Shown here: positions 23,724 through 34,583 of the stretch, in pieces
Position numbering within the stretch: position 1 is the first letter of the stretch
How the letters are laid out: the number at the start of each line of letters is the position of its first letter
Source: Trichodelitschia bisporula
Taxonomy: Eukaryota > Ascomycota > Dothideomycetes > Phaeotrichales > Phaeotrichaceae
NCBI GenBank assembly: GCA_010356995.1
Contig: ML996711.1
Location: 122,526-186,525 of the forward strand
DNA: 64,000 nt
Reading direction: 5' to 3'
Position numbers and translations under genes: made by a program
Notes under the pieces: model-generated
The model's database searches: none
Seen by the model: only the letters and a program-made list of their open reading frames with translations
What the model was told of the DNA's origin: nothing

Positions 23724-25254
23724 TCATTCACGTGGCAATTTGCTGCCTCGGTGATATGGTCTGTGCGCTCAGCCTTATCGATCGCGTTTGAAAGGAGCGG
23801 GGTGATTGTTTGCCAGTGCTAACAAATGCTGGGCAACTGCGACCCTCCACCGTGTACTAGCACCTACTCAGTCATTCCATGCATATAGCACTGGTCTGCA
23901 TAATGATGGCACGAATTCCGCCCCTTAAAGTCCTTACAGCTTACACATACCCGGAGAAGATAAGGGGCCTTCATGCCTCCCAATGTAACCACTAGGTCAT
24001 CCTGTCTCGGTTGGTATGGTCCGACACTCAATTACCCGTTCTTGGTAATACAGACTGTGTGGTACTGTACTTATTCATCAAACTCGTAAAACTAAAGCCG
24101 TCCGGCTGTCCTTTCCTGAATGATTATTTCTGCAGCACTGTCGTGGCCAAACCGGAGTGCCTTATCTACCAATCAAAGGCTATATTGAAGTAGGTTGGTC
24201 TGGTCATATATTATTCAAGTACATTAACCAAGATCGCCAGTCAGTGAAACCTCATTTTATATTTCGGCTCTGGCCTGGCGGTGTTCCCGCAGGCCGTCTG
24301 TATCCCTAAATATGCCGGCAAAGAGTGGCCGTCGGTTCAAGAGCAAAGGTAAAAAGGCCATCGGAAATCGTCCATACCAGTGAGTCTAAACTTAGCCAGG
24401 TATACGCCCATACTGCCTTGTTGCGAGGGGAATCCAGACGCAACTGGCGAGAACCACAGAGCCGAAAGCCCTTCCCTAGTCTGCAGCACAGCTTTAGGCA
24501 AGGACCGGACTCGAAGAGGGGACGGCAGAATTCAGGTGAGGTTGGACCAGGTCAGAGCATACTGAAAGAGGAGAAGCAAAGACTTCAGTGTTGACGCGAG
24601 CTGGCCGTAAAGGGATGTCTCGTCGAAAAGGCTGAAGAATGTCAAGTCGTGAGAAATGGGTTGCTGCCTTTCACGTTAAGCCAGTTCCAGGGCGTGTTGA
24701 TAGAAGGAAGAACTATGGAGATTAGAAGAAGCGAAAACATAAGATTGAAACTCCGGGCAGCGGTTGAGGAGCAGCTAGAAGCTTCATGCTCCAGAGCATC
24801 GTTGGCTTCACGGCACTATTCTCGGCAGAGGTCAGCCTCATAGCTTTTCCAGCAAGCCTTAAAAAATAGAATTCGACCTATGCCAGACGGCACATGGTAA
24901 TCCAGAACCAAAGACGAGAGAGATGTGAGCAAGGCGACGCAATAATGATGTTGACATGCACTTCCGACATTGGTTGCCAAAAATTCCTGCCTAAGGCAGT
25001 CGTTTGGTGCCTCGCCTTAGCCCACCGCTAAGATTAGATAAGATGGGATTCCATCACCGTCTATGACACCAGCGGAGATTATCAAGCACCTCCACCCTGT
25101 AGCTCTACAATCCTCAATTCTGCGCGGCCAGCCATACCGCAACCCAAACCTCCCCGTATACCTCAATCCGGATTGCCTCCAGCTGCTATCCGGTTCTCTC
25201 GCCCCGCTCTGCTTCCGCCCGTCTCCCCCGTCAACTTCTTTCGCTATTCCAGCT
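23724..25254. other. Intergenic region between the DUF829 gene and lon
   Basis: About 1.5 kb between divergent genes. Only short ORFs without family features are present (for example plus 24325-24594). An ORF reading upstream of lon from 25063 is in frame with it and is probably leader. No RNA gene recognised. Confidence 0.5.
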
Positions 25255-28200
25255 ATGGTATTCAGGTCGCCACTGTTGAGAGCTTCGGTCTCGCGAACCG
25301 CCTACAGCTTGATCCGTCATTCCCCTTCATCACCCCTATTACTGCGCGCCTCCGCCAGATGCAGATATGAGCGCCATCCTTGTCCGTCGCTTCGAGCCAC
25401 CCCCGCCATCTCATCACGCACTTTTTCGTCCTCAACCGCGCGATGGAAGGAAAAGCCAAACAAAGACTCCAAGCCAGACACCGAAGAGGCCGAGTCAAAA
25501 CCGGAAAAAGAACCGGAGCTCTCCGAACCTGCTGTTTCTACAAAGACTAAGAATCCCGATCCGATACCGCCACCTCGGTCCGGCGATGCGAAAGGCGGGG
25601 CTGCCGCGGCGGGCGGTGGCGGTAGCGAAGGCAGCTCTGGCGAGAGTGGTAGCGGAGGCAAGAAGCGCAAGTCTGCGGACCGGTCGCTCTCTAAACCCGT
25701 TGTGCCTGAGGTCTACCCGCAGGTCATGGCCATCCCGATAGCCAAGCGCCCGTTATTCCCCGGCTTCTACAAGGCAATCACGATTCGTAACCCGGAGGTC
25801 ACACAGGCCATCTACGAGGCCATCAAGCGCGGGCAACCGTACATCGGGGCGTTCCTGTTGCGCGACGAGGCTGCGGACAAGGACGTCATTGAGAGCATGG
25901 ACGACGTCTACGAGGTCGGCACCTTCTGCCAGATCACCAGCGCGTTTCCCGTGCAAGGCGAGGAGCCTAGCATGACCGCCGTGCTTTACCCCCATCGCCG
26001 CATCCGCATGACGTCCCTGATTCCACCTAATCAAAAGGAGGGCGAAGCCGCGGCCAAAGCCGAGGTTGTCATTGAGGACGCGCTGCAGAGCAAACCGGAG
26101 AAGGAGGTCGAAGATAAGGGCGACGTAGTTGCCAGCTTCGAGGAGGCTGAAGCAAAGGACGCCGAACCTAAGCAGGCGCAGTACGAGCCAACGTCCTTCC
26201 TCAAAAAGTACAATGTCAGCCTTGTGAACGTGGAGAATCTGGCGGAGGAACCACACGACAAGAAGAGCCCGACTGTCCGTGCTCTCACAAGTGAGATTGT
26301 CAATGTATTCAAGGACATTGTGCACATCAACCACATCTTCCGCGACCAGGTCTCTACTTTCGCCATGAGCCAGAATCCCGGCAACGTCGGCGAAGACCCA
26401 GCTAAGCTGGCCGACTTCGCGGCAGCGACATCTTCCGGAGAGCCACAGGAACTGCAGGATGCACTGGAGGCGCTCAACATGGAGGACCGCCTGCACAAGG
26501 CACTCCTCGTACTGAAGAAGGAGCTCATGAACGCGCAATTGCAATCCAAAATCTCCAAAGACGTCGAGTCCAAAATCCAAAAGCGCCAGCGAGAGTACTG
26601 GCTGATGGAGCAGATGAAGGGCATCCGGCGCGAGCTGGGCATCGAATCTGATGGCAAGGACAAGCTAATTGAGACATTCAAAGAAAAGGCAAACAACCTT
26701 GCCATGCCGGAGGCCGTCAAGAAAGTCTTTGACGAAGAGCTCAACAAGCTCGCCCACATTGAGCCCGCGGCGTCGGAGTTCAACGTCACGCGCAACTATC
26801 TCGACTGGCTAACGCAGATTCCGTGGGGCCAGCGCAGCGCCGAGAATTTCGGCATCAAACACGCCATGGGCGTCCTGGACGAGGACCACTACGGCCTCAA
26901 GGACGTCAAGGACCGCATTCTCGAGTTCATCGCCGTCGGCAAGCTACGTGGTACGGTCGAGGGCAAGATTTTGTGCATGGTTGGGCCGCCGGGTGTCGGC
27001 AAGACCAGCATCGGCAAGTCGATTGCGCGCGCACTCAACCGCCAGTACTACCGCTTCAGCGTCGGTGGCCTGACAGACGTGGCGGAGATCAAGGGTCACC
27101 GGCGGACATACGTTGGAGCGCTGCCTGGCCGCATCATCCAGGCTCTGAAAAAGTGCCAGACGGAAAATCCGCTCATCCTGATCGATGAGGTTGACAAGAT
27201 TGGCCGCGGCCACCAGGGCGACCCCTCGTCGGCACTTCTCGAGCTGCTCGATCCTGAGCAGAACAACTCGTTCCTCGATCATTACCTGGACGTCCCGGTT
27301 GATCTGTCCAAGGTGCTTTTTGTGTGCACGGCCAACATGACGGACACTATTCCCCGCCCGCTTCTCGATCGCATGGAGATGCTCGAGCTGTCAGGCTATG
27401 TGGCCGACGAGAAGATGGCCATTGCCGAGCGCTACCTAGCTCCTGCGGCCAAGGAGCTCAGCGGCCTAAAGGATGCCGACGTGATGCTTGAAAAGGACGC
27501 CATCACCGAGCTGATCAACAAATACTGCCGCGAGTCCGGCGTGCGGAACCTCAAGAAGCAGATTGAGAAGGTGTACCGCAAGGCCGCACTTAAGATCATC
27601 CAGGACATCGGTGAAGAGGCACTCCCAGAGGAAGAGGCGCTTACGGTAGAGGGCAAGGCGGCGGCGGAGGAGTCCTCCAAGGACACGACCGACGTCAAGA
27701 CGACGCCCGAAACTATTGCCAAAGAGACAACGCAGACGCCCCGCGTCGCGCTCAAGGTCCCCGGCAGTGTGCACGTGCAGATCACCAAGGACAACCTCAA
27801 AGACTACGTTGGGCCGCCCATCTTCACGTCAGACCGCCTCTACGACACGACACCTCCGGGTGTAGCCATGGGCCTGGCGTGGACGCAGATGGGTGGTGCG
27901 GCCCTCTACGTCGAGTCGATCCTGGAGAATGCGCTCAACTACTCCTCCCGGCCCGGCCTAGAGCGCACTGGCAACCTCAAGGCGGTGATGAAGGAGTCGA
28001 CGCAGATTGCGTACAGCTTCTCCAAGGGCGTGCTTGCGCGCAGCTTCCCTGGGAATAAATTCTTTGAGCACGCTCGCATCCATTTGCATTGCCCGGAGGG
28101 CGCCGTCCAGAAGGATGGGCCCAGTGCAGGCATCACGATGGCTACATCACTGCTCAGCTTGGCGCTCGACCGCAAGCTCGACCCCACGATTGCGATGACT

Positions 28201-28576
28201 GGCGAGCTGACCGTTACGGGCAAGGTGCTACGGATTGGAGGATTGAGGGAGAAGACGGTTGCGGCGCGGCGCGCTGGTGCTCGGACGATCATCTTCCCGC
28301 GGGATAACGAGAGTGATTGGATGGAACTCCCCGAGGTGAGTGAATTCGAGGCGTAGTGATCGGAGCTATGGGATATGAGCTGACACGCCGCAGAACATCA
28401 AAGAGGGCATCGGCGGGAAGCCGGTGGATTGGTACGACGAGGTTTTTTCAATAGTGTTTCCTGACGTGGACGCCGAGCACGCCAACAGCCTTTGGAAAGA
28501 AACCCTAAAGAAGCCGGCCAAGGAGATCAGGGAAAAGGAGGAGGTCGATGAGGCCGAGGACTGGCGCTCGAGCTAG
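25255..28576 (+). CDS. pim1: Mitochondrial ATP-dependent Lon protease (Pim1)
   Basis: Matrix AAA+ serine protease that removes damaged proteins and binds mtDNA. Exon 1 is 25255-28335, the 58-bp intron 28336-28393 and exon 2 28394-28576; 1087 residues against about 1133 in yeast Pim1. I chose MVFRSPLLRASVSRTAYSLI because it starts an Arg/Ser-rich, acid-free presequence; the frame is open 64 codons further upstream. After an acidic and glycine-rich spacer the Lon N domain starts near residue 157 (VMAIPIAKRPLFPGFYKA). Walker A GPPGVGKT is at 577-584 and Walker B LILIDEVDK near 639-647. The proteolytic dyad is Ser957 in KDGPSAG and Lys1000 in GLREK, 43 residues apart as in bacterial Lon. The terminal exon ends EVDEAEDWRSS. 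Confidence 0.97.
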
Positions 28577-29695
28577 TCTGGCCCCGATTTGTTTGTACAG
28601 CATTTGACAGCGTTACGGGTGGGATTTGCATCGCATGCACTCCTATAGAGCAGGCGTTCGATCTTCGAAGGGCCGGGGTGTGGGTTTGGATGCGGCGCGA
28701 CCGCTTGTGTACATGGTAGTACATAGTACTGGACTCCACTCTGTAGAATACACGAATACATGCACGATGCAATCTCTCATCCCGAGCCAGTCGGCTGTCT
28801 CGGAGAGTATGGCGGGAGGGCGAGGGTCATGCGGCGTGGGTAGACGACCCGTGGTCCCGATTTATCACTACACTGTGCGGCTCGGCAGGGACGATATTAA
28901 TGGTGGACTGCATCGAGGCGAGGGTCTGGGATACAATGGCAGCTGGTGTGCTTTTGATGGTAGGATGGTTAGAGGTTGCAACATAGTCGTACTTGATGCG
29001 GCAACGAGTGCGAATTGTCTTGGGTCTCGGCCGACAAGGCCGACATCACCAACACCACGGATACATCCCCTCCGCCTCGCCATCTCATTTCACCACCTCA
29101 ACCTCACAATCACAACTTCGCCGCTCCCCACAAAGAAAAAAAATCCTCCGCATCATGTGTTGCCCTCCCCCCATCCCCCCCCCGCACTGTCCCCCAGTAT
29201 TAACAGCACCTTCGCGCCCAGACCCCGCGACCCCCGCCGTCTCAGAAACCCACACCCGTGCCCAATCTACAACGCACACGGGGCCTCAATATAGGCAAAT
29301 TGCCCCATTCTCTCCCCATCCCCAATTTCCCACAGAGCCCGCCAAGCCGAGATGAGATCCCCCATTGCGTAAGGCGCCCGTCCCCGCCGCGCCGCGTCGA
29401 CGCAATGCCAGATTACCGCCCGCAATGTATTCTCAACAAGCACCTGGGTGCATGGCTGCGCAAGGCCATGGGCGCCAATGGGGCATTGTGAGGGAAGCAG
29501 GTACGCCGGGCGGGGGGATCTCTATATTCTAGATCCCGGATTCAATGGCATATGTATAGTCGCGGCGCCCGCGCACCCGTCGCCGACGCACGTGTGTTCA
29601 TCTTCTCTTTCCTGGCCTTTGTGCGTCCGCTCTTTTTACCGCATGTTCTCGTCGCGCGCTTCGTGTGATCCTGCGCCGACGCCCGTGTGTACGCC
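28577..29695. other. Intergenic region lon-GH47
   Basis: About 1.1 kb. It holds the lon 3' flank and the GH47 promoter. C-rich low-complexity sequence lies around 29160-29240. ORFs here are short, Pro/Ser/His-rich and unconvincing. Confidence 0.5.
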
Positions 29696-31672
29696 ATGAG
29701 GCCCATTTTCGCGCTCCTGGCGGCCGCGCCGTGGGCGAGTGCCGCGCCCTCATTCATTCGGCGGGCCGACGCGGCGGCGCTGAACGTCACGGTTTCTGAG
29801 GCTACGGACGCAGCCGATACGGCGGAGGGGTTCCAGGGTGCGGCGATGCCTGAGTCGGCGAATAATTACGACTGGGCGGAGTTCGAGGCGGCGGCGGAGG
29901 CGGACAGTTTGCTCGACACGCCGAGGGGGGAGGAATTGCGTGCGAGGAGAGAGGCGGTCAAGAGTGCCTTTAGTTACTCCTGGGCGGGGTACAGGCGGTA
30001 TGCGTGGAATCATGACGAGTTGTTACCCGTTACGAATCGGCATGGGGACTCGAGGTACGAACTGCGAGCGGATGGGGCTGGGCGAGGCTGACAAGTGCAG
30101 GAACGGGTGGGGCGCCAGCGCGATCGATGCGCTCAGCACGGCGATTATTATGGATTTGCCGGATGTGGTGGATCAGATTCTGGAGTTTGTGCCGAGTATT
30201 GATTTTACAACGACGAGGACTAGTGATCCGGTTAGCTTGTTTGAGACCACGATTCGGTACCTCGGTGGCTTGATTTCGGGGTACGATCTGCTCCGCCCGG
30301 GGACGGGGCCGCGCGATCCCCCCGGCCCGCGCGCGCGGATGACGAAGAAGGTACGCAATTCCCCGACCCTCACGGCCCCGCTAACCCGCAGACCGCGCTC
30401 GTGAACAAGCTCCTCACGCAAGCAATATCCCTCGCCGACGCCCTGAGCTTCGCCTTCGACCCCTCCATCACACCCAGCGGCATCCCCTTCAACGACCTCG
30501 ACTTCAAAGGTAAAAAGCCCTTCGAGTCCGACGGACGCAAGCAAGAGCGCAACACACTCGCCACAGTCGGGACACTGGTGCTCGAATGGACGCGACTATC
30601 GGATCTAGTCGGGGACCCAAAGTACGCGAACCTGGCGCAGCGGGCGCAGGACTTCCTCCTGCGGCCGAAGAGCAGCTTTGCGCGCAACATGCCGTGCAAG
30701 GCGGCGAAGCCGAGCTGCGAGGTGTGGGATGGGTTGGTGGCGAGTGAGGTGTTTATTGCGAATGGGACGTTTGCGCCGGTGGGCGGGAGCTGGATGGGTG
30801 GTGCGGACAGCTTTTATGAGTATTTGATCAAGATGTATGTGTACGACAGCCGCAGCTTCAAGTTCTACGCCGATAGGTGGGTGGCGGCGGCGGAGTCGAC
30901 GCGCAAGTTCTTGTCTAGCAAGCCGGTGACGAGGCCGGATTTGACGTTTTTGGCGGCGTGGGCGCCGGACGGCCGGCTCATCAAGCATAGCCAGCATCTG
31001 GCGTGCTTTGCCGGCGGGAACTTCATCCTTGGGGGCCAGGTGCTGAAGAACGACGACTACATCAAGTACGGCCTGGAACTGGTCAATGGATGCCGGCAGA
31101 CGTACGAGGCGACGAACACGAAGATCGGCCCGGACTACTTCGTGTGGGATGAGACCAACGTACCAGCGGACCAGGCGGACTTTTTCAAGAAGAACGGCTT
31201 CTACTTCCGGGGGAATAAGGCCTACCTTCTGCGGCCGGAGGTCATCGAGAGTTACTACTACGCGTACCGGGTGACACGCGAGCAGAAGTACCAGGACTGG
31301 GCGTGGGATGCGTTTATACATATCCGCAACGCAACGCTGGCGGAGAGCGGGTACACGGCGATCCAGGACGTTATGGATGCGGGCATGCTGGACACCAGTG
31401 CAAAAAATAAGGATTACCGGTACCATCCGTCGCGGTCGTTCAACGAGCAGGAGAGCTTCTGGTTTGCAGAAGTGCTGAAGTACAGCTACTTGATCCAGTC
31501 GGACGTGAGTCGCTTCCCTCCCCTGGAAGGCGAGAACTAATCCAGTCAGGGTGACGATGCCTTCCAGATTCCACGCGGCCACGGCAACATCTACAACGCC
31601 GGGCGGCGGAAAAACTTTTGGGTGTTCAACACGGAGGCGCATCCAGTGCGGGTGCGGGGCCCACCGGTGTAG
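29696..31672 (+). CDS. Glycoside hydrolase family 47 (class I) alpha-mannosidase with signal peptide
   Basis: Calcium-dependent alpha-1,2-mannosidase family that trims N-glycans in the secretory pathway. Exons: 29696-30054, 30101-30350, 30392-31504, 31550-31672; introns of 46, 41 and 45 bp; 614 residues. [16 protein letters not shown] is a signal peptide with cleavage likely before APSF. GH47 motifs appear in order: [103 protein letters not shown], the [13 protein letters not shown] helix and, in the last exon, FNTEAHP, whose Thr is the calcium ligand of the family. A class-typical cysteine pair (HLACFAGG / VNGCRQTYE) is present. With a cleavable signal and no transmembrane anchor it could be secreted or lumenal. 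Confidence 0.95.
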
Positions 31673-32039
31673 AGTGCTTAGAAAAGAGTGCGTTTTCGCT
31701 TCGATGTCGATATTGATCTGCTCGCTTGCATGAACGTCCGTACAGAGGATAGACGCGGGTGGTTTTTGCTGGCCAACTCCAGCGATGGGGACATGAGGCG
31801 CCTGTTGGCGCACGGCACGGTCGTACTGTGCTAGTTAATCATACTGTGCTAGTTAATCGTACTGTGTTCGTGGCATATGGCCCACTTCGGGTAGCCACTC
31901 AAGCATAAGGGAAAACTGAGTGCAAGACGTGAACATAAAATCGCGACTCACGGACCGGATGAGCTGCAAGATTCGGTGAACCTGATGGCATTAGCCTATC
32001 CCGATTTGCAAACTTCTGTGCTTATACCAGTCAGGATGT
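31673..32039. other. Short convergent intergenic region
   Basis: 3' flanks of the GH47 gene and the glycerate-kinase-like gene. It has a short direct repeat (ATACTGTGCTAGTTAATC and a variant around 31832-31866). Nothing else seen. Confidence 0.6.
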
Positions 32040-33263
32040 CTACAAACGTTCCACATGCAGCACCTTGCGATCGCGTCCGACCACAAGTCTCATTTGTGAT
32101 ACCCCACTCCCGTCGGGCCTATGCCAGAGACCCCCCTTCCGCAGGCCATCGGTATACATGACGTAAGCCGGCCAATCTATGGGGTATTAGTTCATGAAAT
32201 GGAGCTCCCGACATGACAACCGAGATATGGGAGTCAAAGAACCTACAGGCATCAACAAACGATTTGGTTTCCGGGAGACTCATGCCCTTCCCCGTCTCTT
32301 CGCGCATCTTGGCCTCAGCCTGCCAGCGCCACTCATACACCCAGCGCAGATTCTCGGCATCGATATGGATCAAGATGTCGAGCATCCTGTCTCTGTCAGT
32401 ATTCCTAGAGTTACCACGCTCTCTCCATACGGGCGATTTCCCGCCCAAGGCTTCGAATGATCAATGAGGCACTCGAGACTCACTGGAAGATTGCCGTGTA
32501 CGTCTTTAGCGCGGAATTAACCAGACGGGGTGCATCTTCCGATGCCTTTTGAAACCCCGTGGTCGCGAGGGCTTGCATTACCTCCTCCACCCTGGACTGG
32601 AACTCGTCATCGTTGAGTGGATGAAACCCCACACACCACCCCTCAAAGATGACCACATCAACTGTGGACTTGGCTTCACGATTCACGGTTCGCCACTGAT
32701 CATCCGGAACCCTGTCCCCGTCGCCGTTGTAAGCAGACTTGTCGTACTTGGGTAGATCCACTGGCTGGCGGTTGGATAGGCTCCGGAACACTTCCTCCAT
32801 AAGCTCCATATCATGTGTGCCGGGATTACCGCGGACGGCGAAGAGTGGATTGCCCGAGTTTGAGCGTAGCCTAAACTGCTCCTCGTGTGTGAGGTAGAAG
32901 TCATCAATGGAGAGGGCTACAGTGTTCAAGCCCCGCGCATTGAGGTCCGAGACGAGGTTTCGGACCTTGGATGGCGATGTTAGTAAGGATGGCGAGTGGC
33001 GAGTTTCGGAGCAGCAGGAAAGATACAAGTGATAAAAGTGCATGCCACGAAGGCCATAATATGGTGGAAGAAAAATGTTATTCTTAGCATACCAGAGTTG
33101 TCTTCCCCACGCCTTGGATTCCGTTGATGCCAACGAAGAATACGGGGATAGAGGTGCCTGAAGGCTTGTGCTTGAGAAAGGAGTTGTATTGCTCTAGTAT
33201 GAAGGGGATGCAGTGCTGAGCTTTCTCATCTGATATGTCAGCCACTTTAGTGAGGTGTGTCAT
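32040..33263 (-). CDS. D-glycerate 3-kinase-like P-loop kinase (GLYK/Tda10 family)
   Basis: Predicted ATP-dependent small-molecule kinase related to plant D-glycerate 3-kinase and yeast Tda10. Exons on the minus strand: 33263-33093, 32965-32484, 32392-32247, 32176-32040; introns of 127, 91 and 70 bp; 311 residues. The P-loop GINGIQGVGKTTL ends exactly at the first splice. Family motifs follow: TVALSIDDFYLTHEEQ, GNPGTHDMELMEEVF, the LPKYDKSAYNGDGDR loop, VVIFEGWCVGFHPL and HIDAENLRWVYEWR. The short terminal exon supplies the family ending (WPAYVMYTDGLRKGGLW, MRLVVGRDRKVL). The ORF that reads through the last intron ends wrongly at 32119. An alternative acceptor 12 nt upstream at the second intron would add four residues (NTDR). 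Confidence 0.92.
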
Positions 33264-34538
33264 TTTCGGGGGGGTTGACTGGATGGTGGCAGAACGGTGT
33301 GAAGGTGATATAGAGTGAGGGGTGTGAGGCTGTTCAGGTGCTACTGCGGGTCGTCGCCATGTCCTACGATGCTCGGTCTTCCACCTTATTGGGCCATGAA
33401 CCCGGACGTTTTTCCGTCCCGATCCACGGCCGATGAGCCGATTCAATGGCCGCGCGGGCCGAGTGTTTGCTGACAGATGTCGGTTAGCAAGCATGCTGCA
33501 AGTTGCAAGACAATACGGCGACATATGAGAATGGCCCGACCCAACGAAGGACGGCCTGCAGACATCAGTATTCAGAGAGTGTCATGACTCGAAAATAATT
33601 GACTGTTGCGATTAAGGTTAGATGGGAGCGGAGTATCGTTAATTCTTTCGAGCCCCCCAAGTCTTCTAAGCGGCGCTTACGAGGAGGACACTCCGCTGTA
33701 CATATAACTGCCTGTCCTGGGCTTTGAAGCTCTTGAGAAAGCCTACTCGCGATGGAAACGTGTCGAACTCCGCGAAGGGGCCCGAGATGGCAAGGGCTTC
33801 CTTCCATTTGCTAACCGCGTTCAGCCGGGGAGGTGGGACGGGCAGATGCAGAACCGAGGCGAACCACTTCTCCACATGTAGTCGTCTAGCTCTCGCATTG
33901 AGGCATTGAAGAGAGTCCAGATGCATCTAATATGAGGGATCAGTTTTCAAGTGCTCCTCTCCACATTATTCCTATATCAAGCACGTGCATCGCCCTTCAC
34001 ATGCCACACGCTCTTCTCTCCCGTGCCTCTCCACATGGCGCTAATCCTCAAGAATCCCCGTGGCTTGTGGGGAATGTGGCTGAATGCAATCCGCCCTTAC
34101 CCGCGGCTAAACCTGATGCAGGTCGATAGCGAATCAACAGGGCGTATCACAGGGCAACAGGCAATGCGGGTCAATCACAAGGTACGGGAGTTCGCCTCTC
34201 CGTATGCCAAGCAAAATGCAGGCCCTCCCCCACCAGCCCCGGCTTCAACCTCGGTCCATCACGGCAACACTTCACAGGCCGACTTGTCCCTCGTCCCTCG
34301 TCAAACTGAAAAGCCCTCTCTCACTCTCTCCCTCACTCTGTTCTCGGCAGACTCCCGGCATTAATCCACAGCCGGCTTCGTATCAACGGCAGATGCTAGA
34401 CTAGCCTTCCTGACACCTTTATACTCTTCTCCTCTCCTTCCGTCTGCACACCCCGTACCACACGTTCCATCCCACCACCCCTCAACCCTCACCCTACCTC
34501 CCCTCTACCCACACACACGCACACACGCACACACGCAC

Positions 34539-34581
<43 letters not shown>
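33264..34581. other. Divergent promoter region, glycerate-kinase-like gene and fox2
   Basis: About 1.3 kb. The fox2 side is C/T-rich from about 34220 and ends in a long CA tract that runs into the fox2 start codon. A single CCTCGG hexamer, the core of the Aspergillus fatty-acid regulators FarA/FarB, is at 34249-34254. Other ORFs are short and unconvincing. Confidence 0.5.
34509..34581. repeat. (CA)n microsatellite abutting the fox2 start codon
   Basis: About 73 bp of CA with occasional CG interruptions in the left half, then pure CA, directly followed by the ATG at 34582. Transcribed as the immediate 5' leader of fox2. Confidence 0.95.

Positions 34582-34583
<2 letters not shown>

Noticed and set aside
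23950-24030. Possible tRNA or SINE A-box (reverse complement contains CCTAGTGGTTACA)
   Set aside because: No B-box (GGTTCGA-like) at the right distance and no cloverleaf could be drawn.
25063-25254. Extension of Lon to an upstream in-frame ATG
   Set aside because: The added 64 residues do not improve the presequence; the Arg-rich start at 25255 is a better mitochondrial signal.
30605-31813. 402-codon minus-strand ORF
   Set aside because: Antisense shadow of the GH47 gene; no family motifs of its own.
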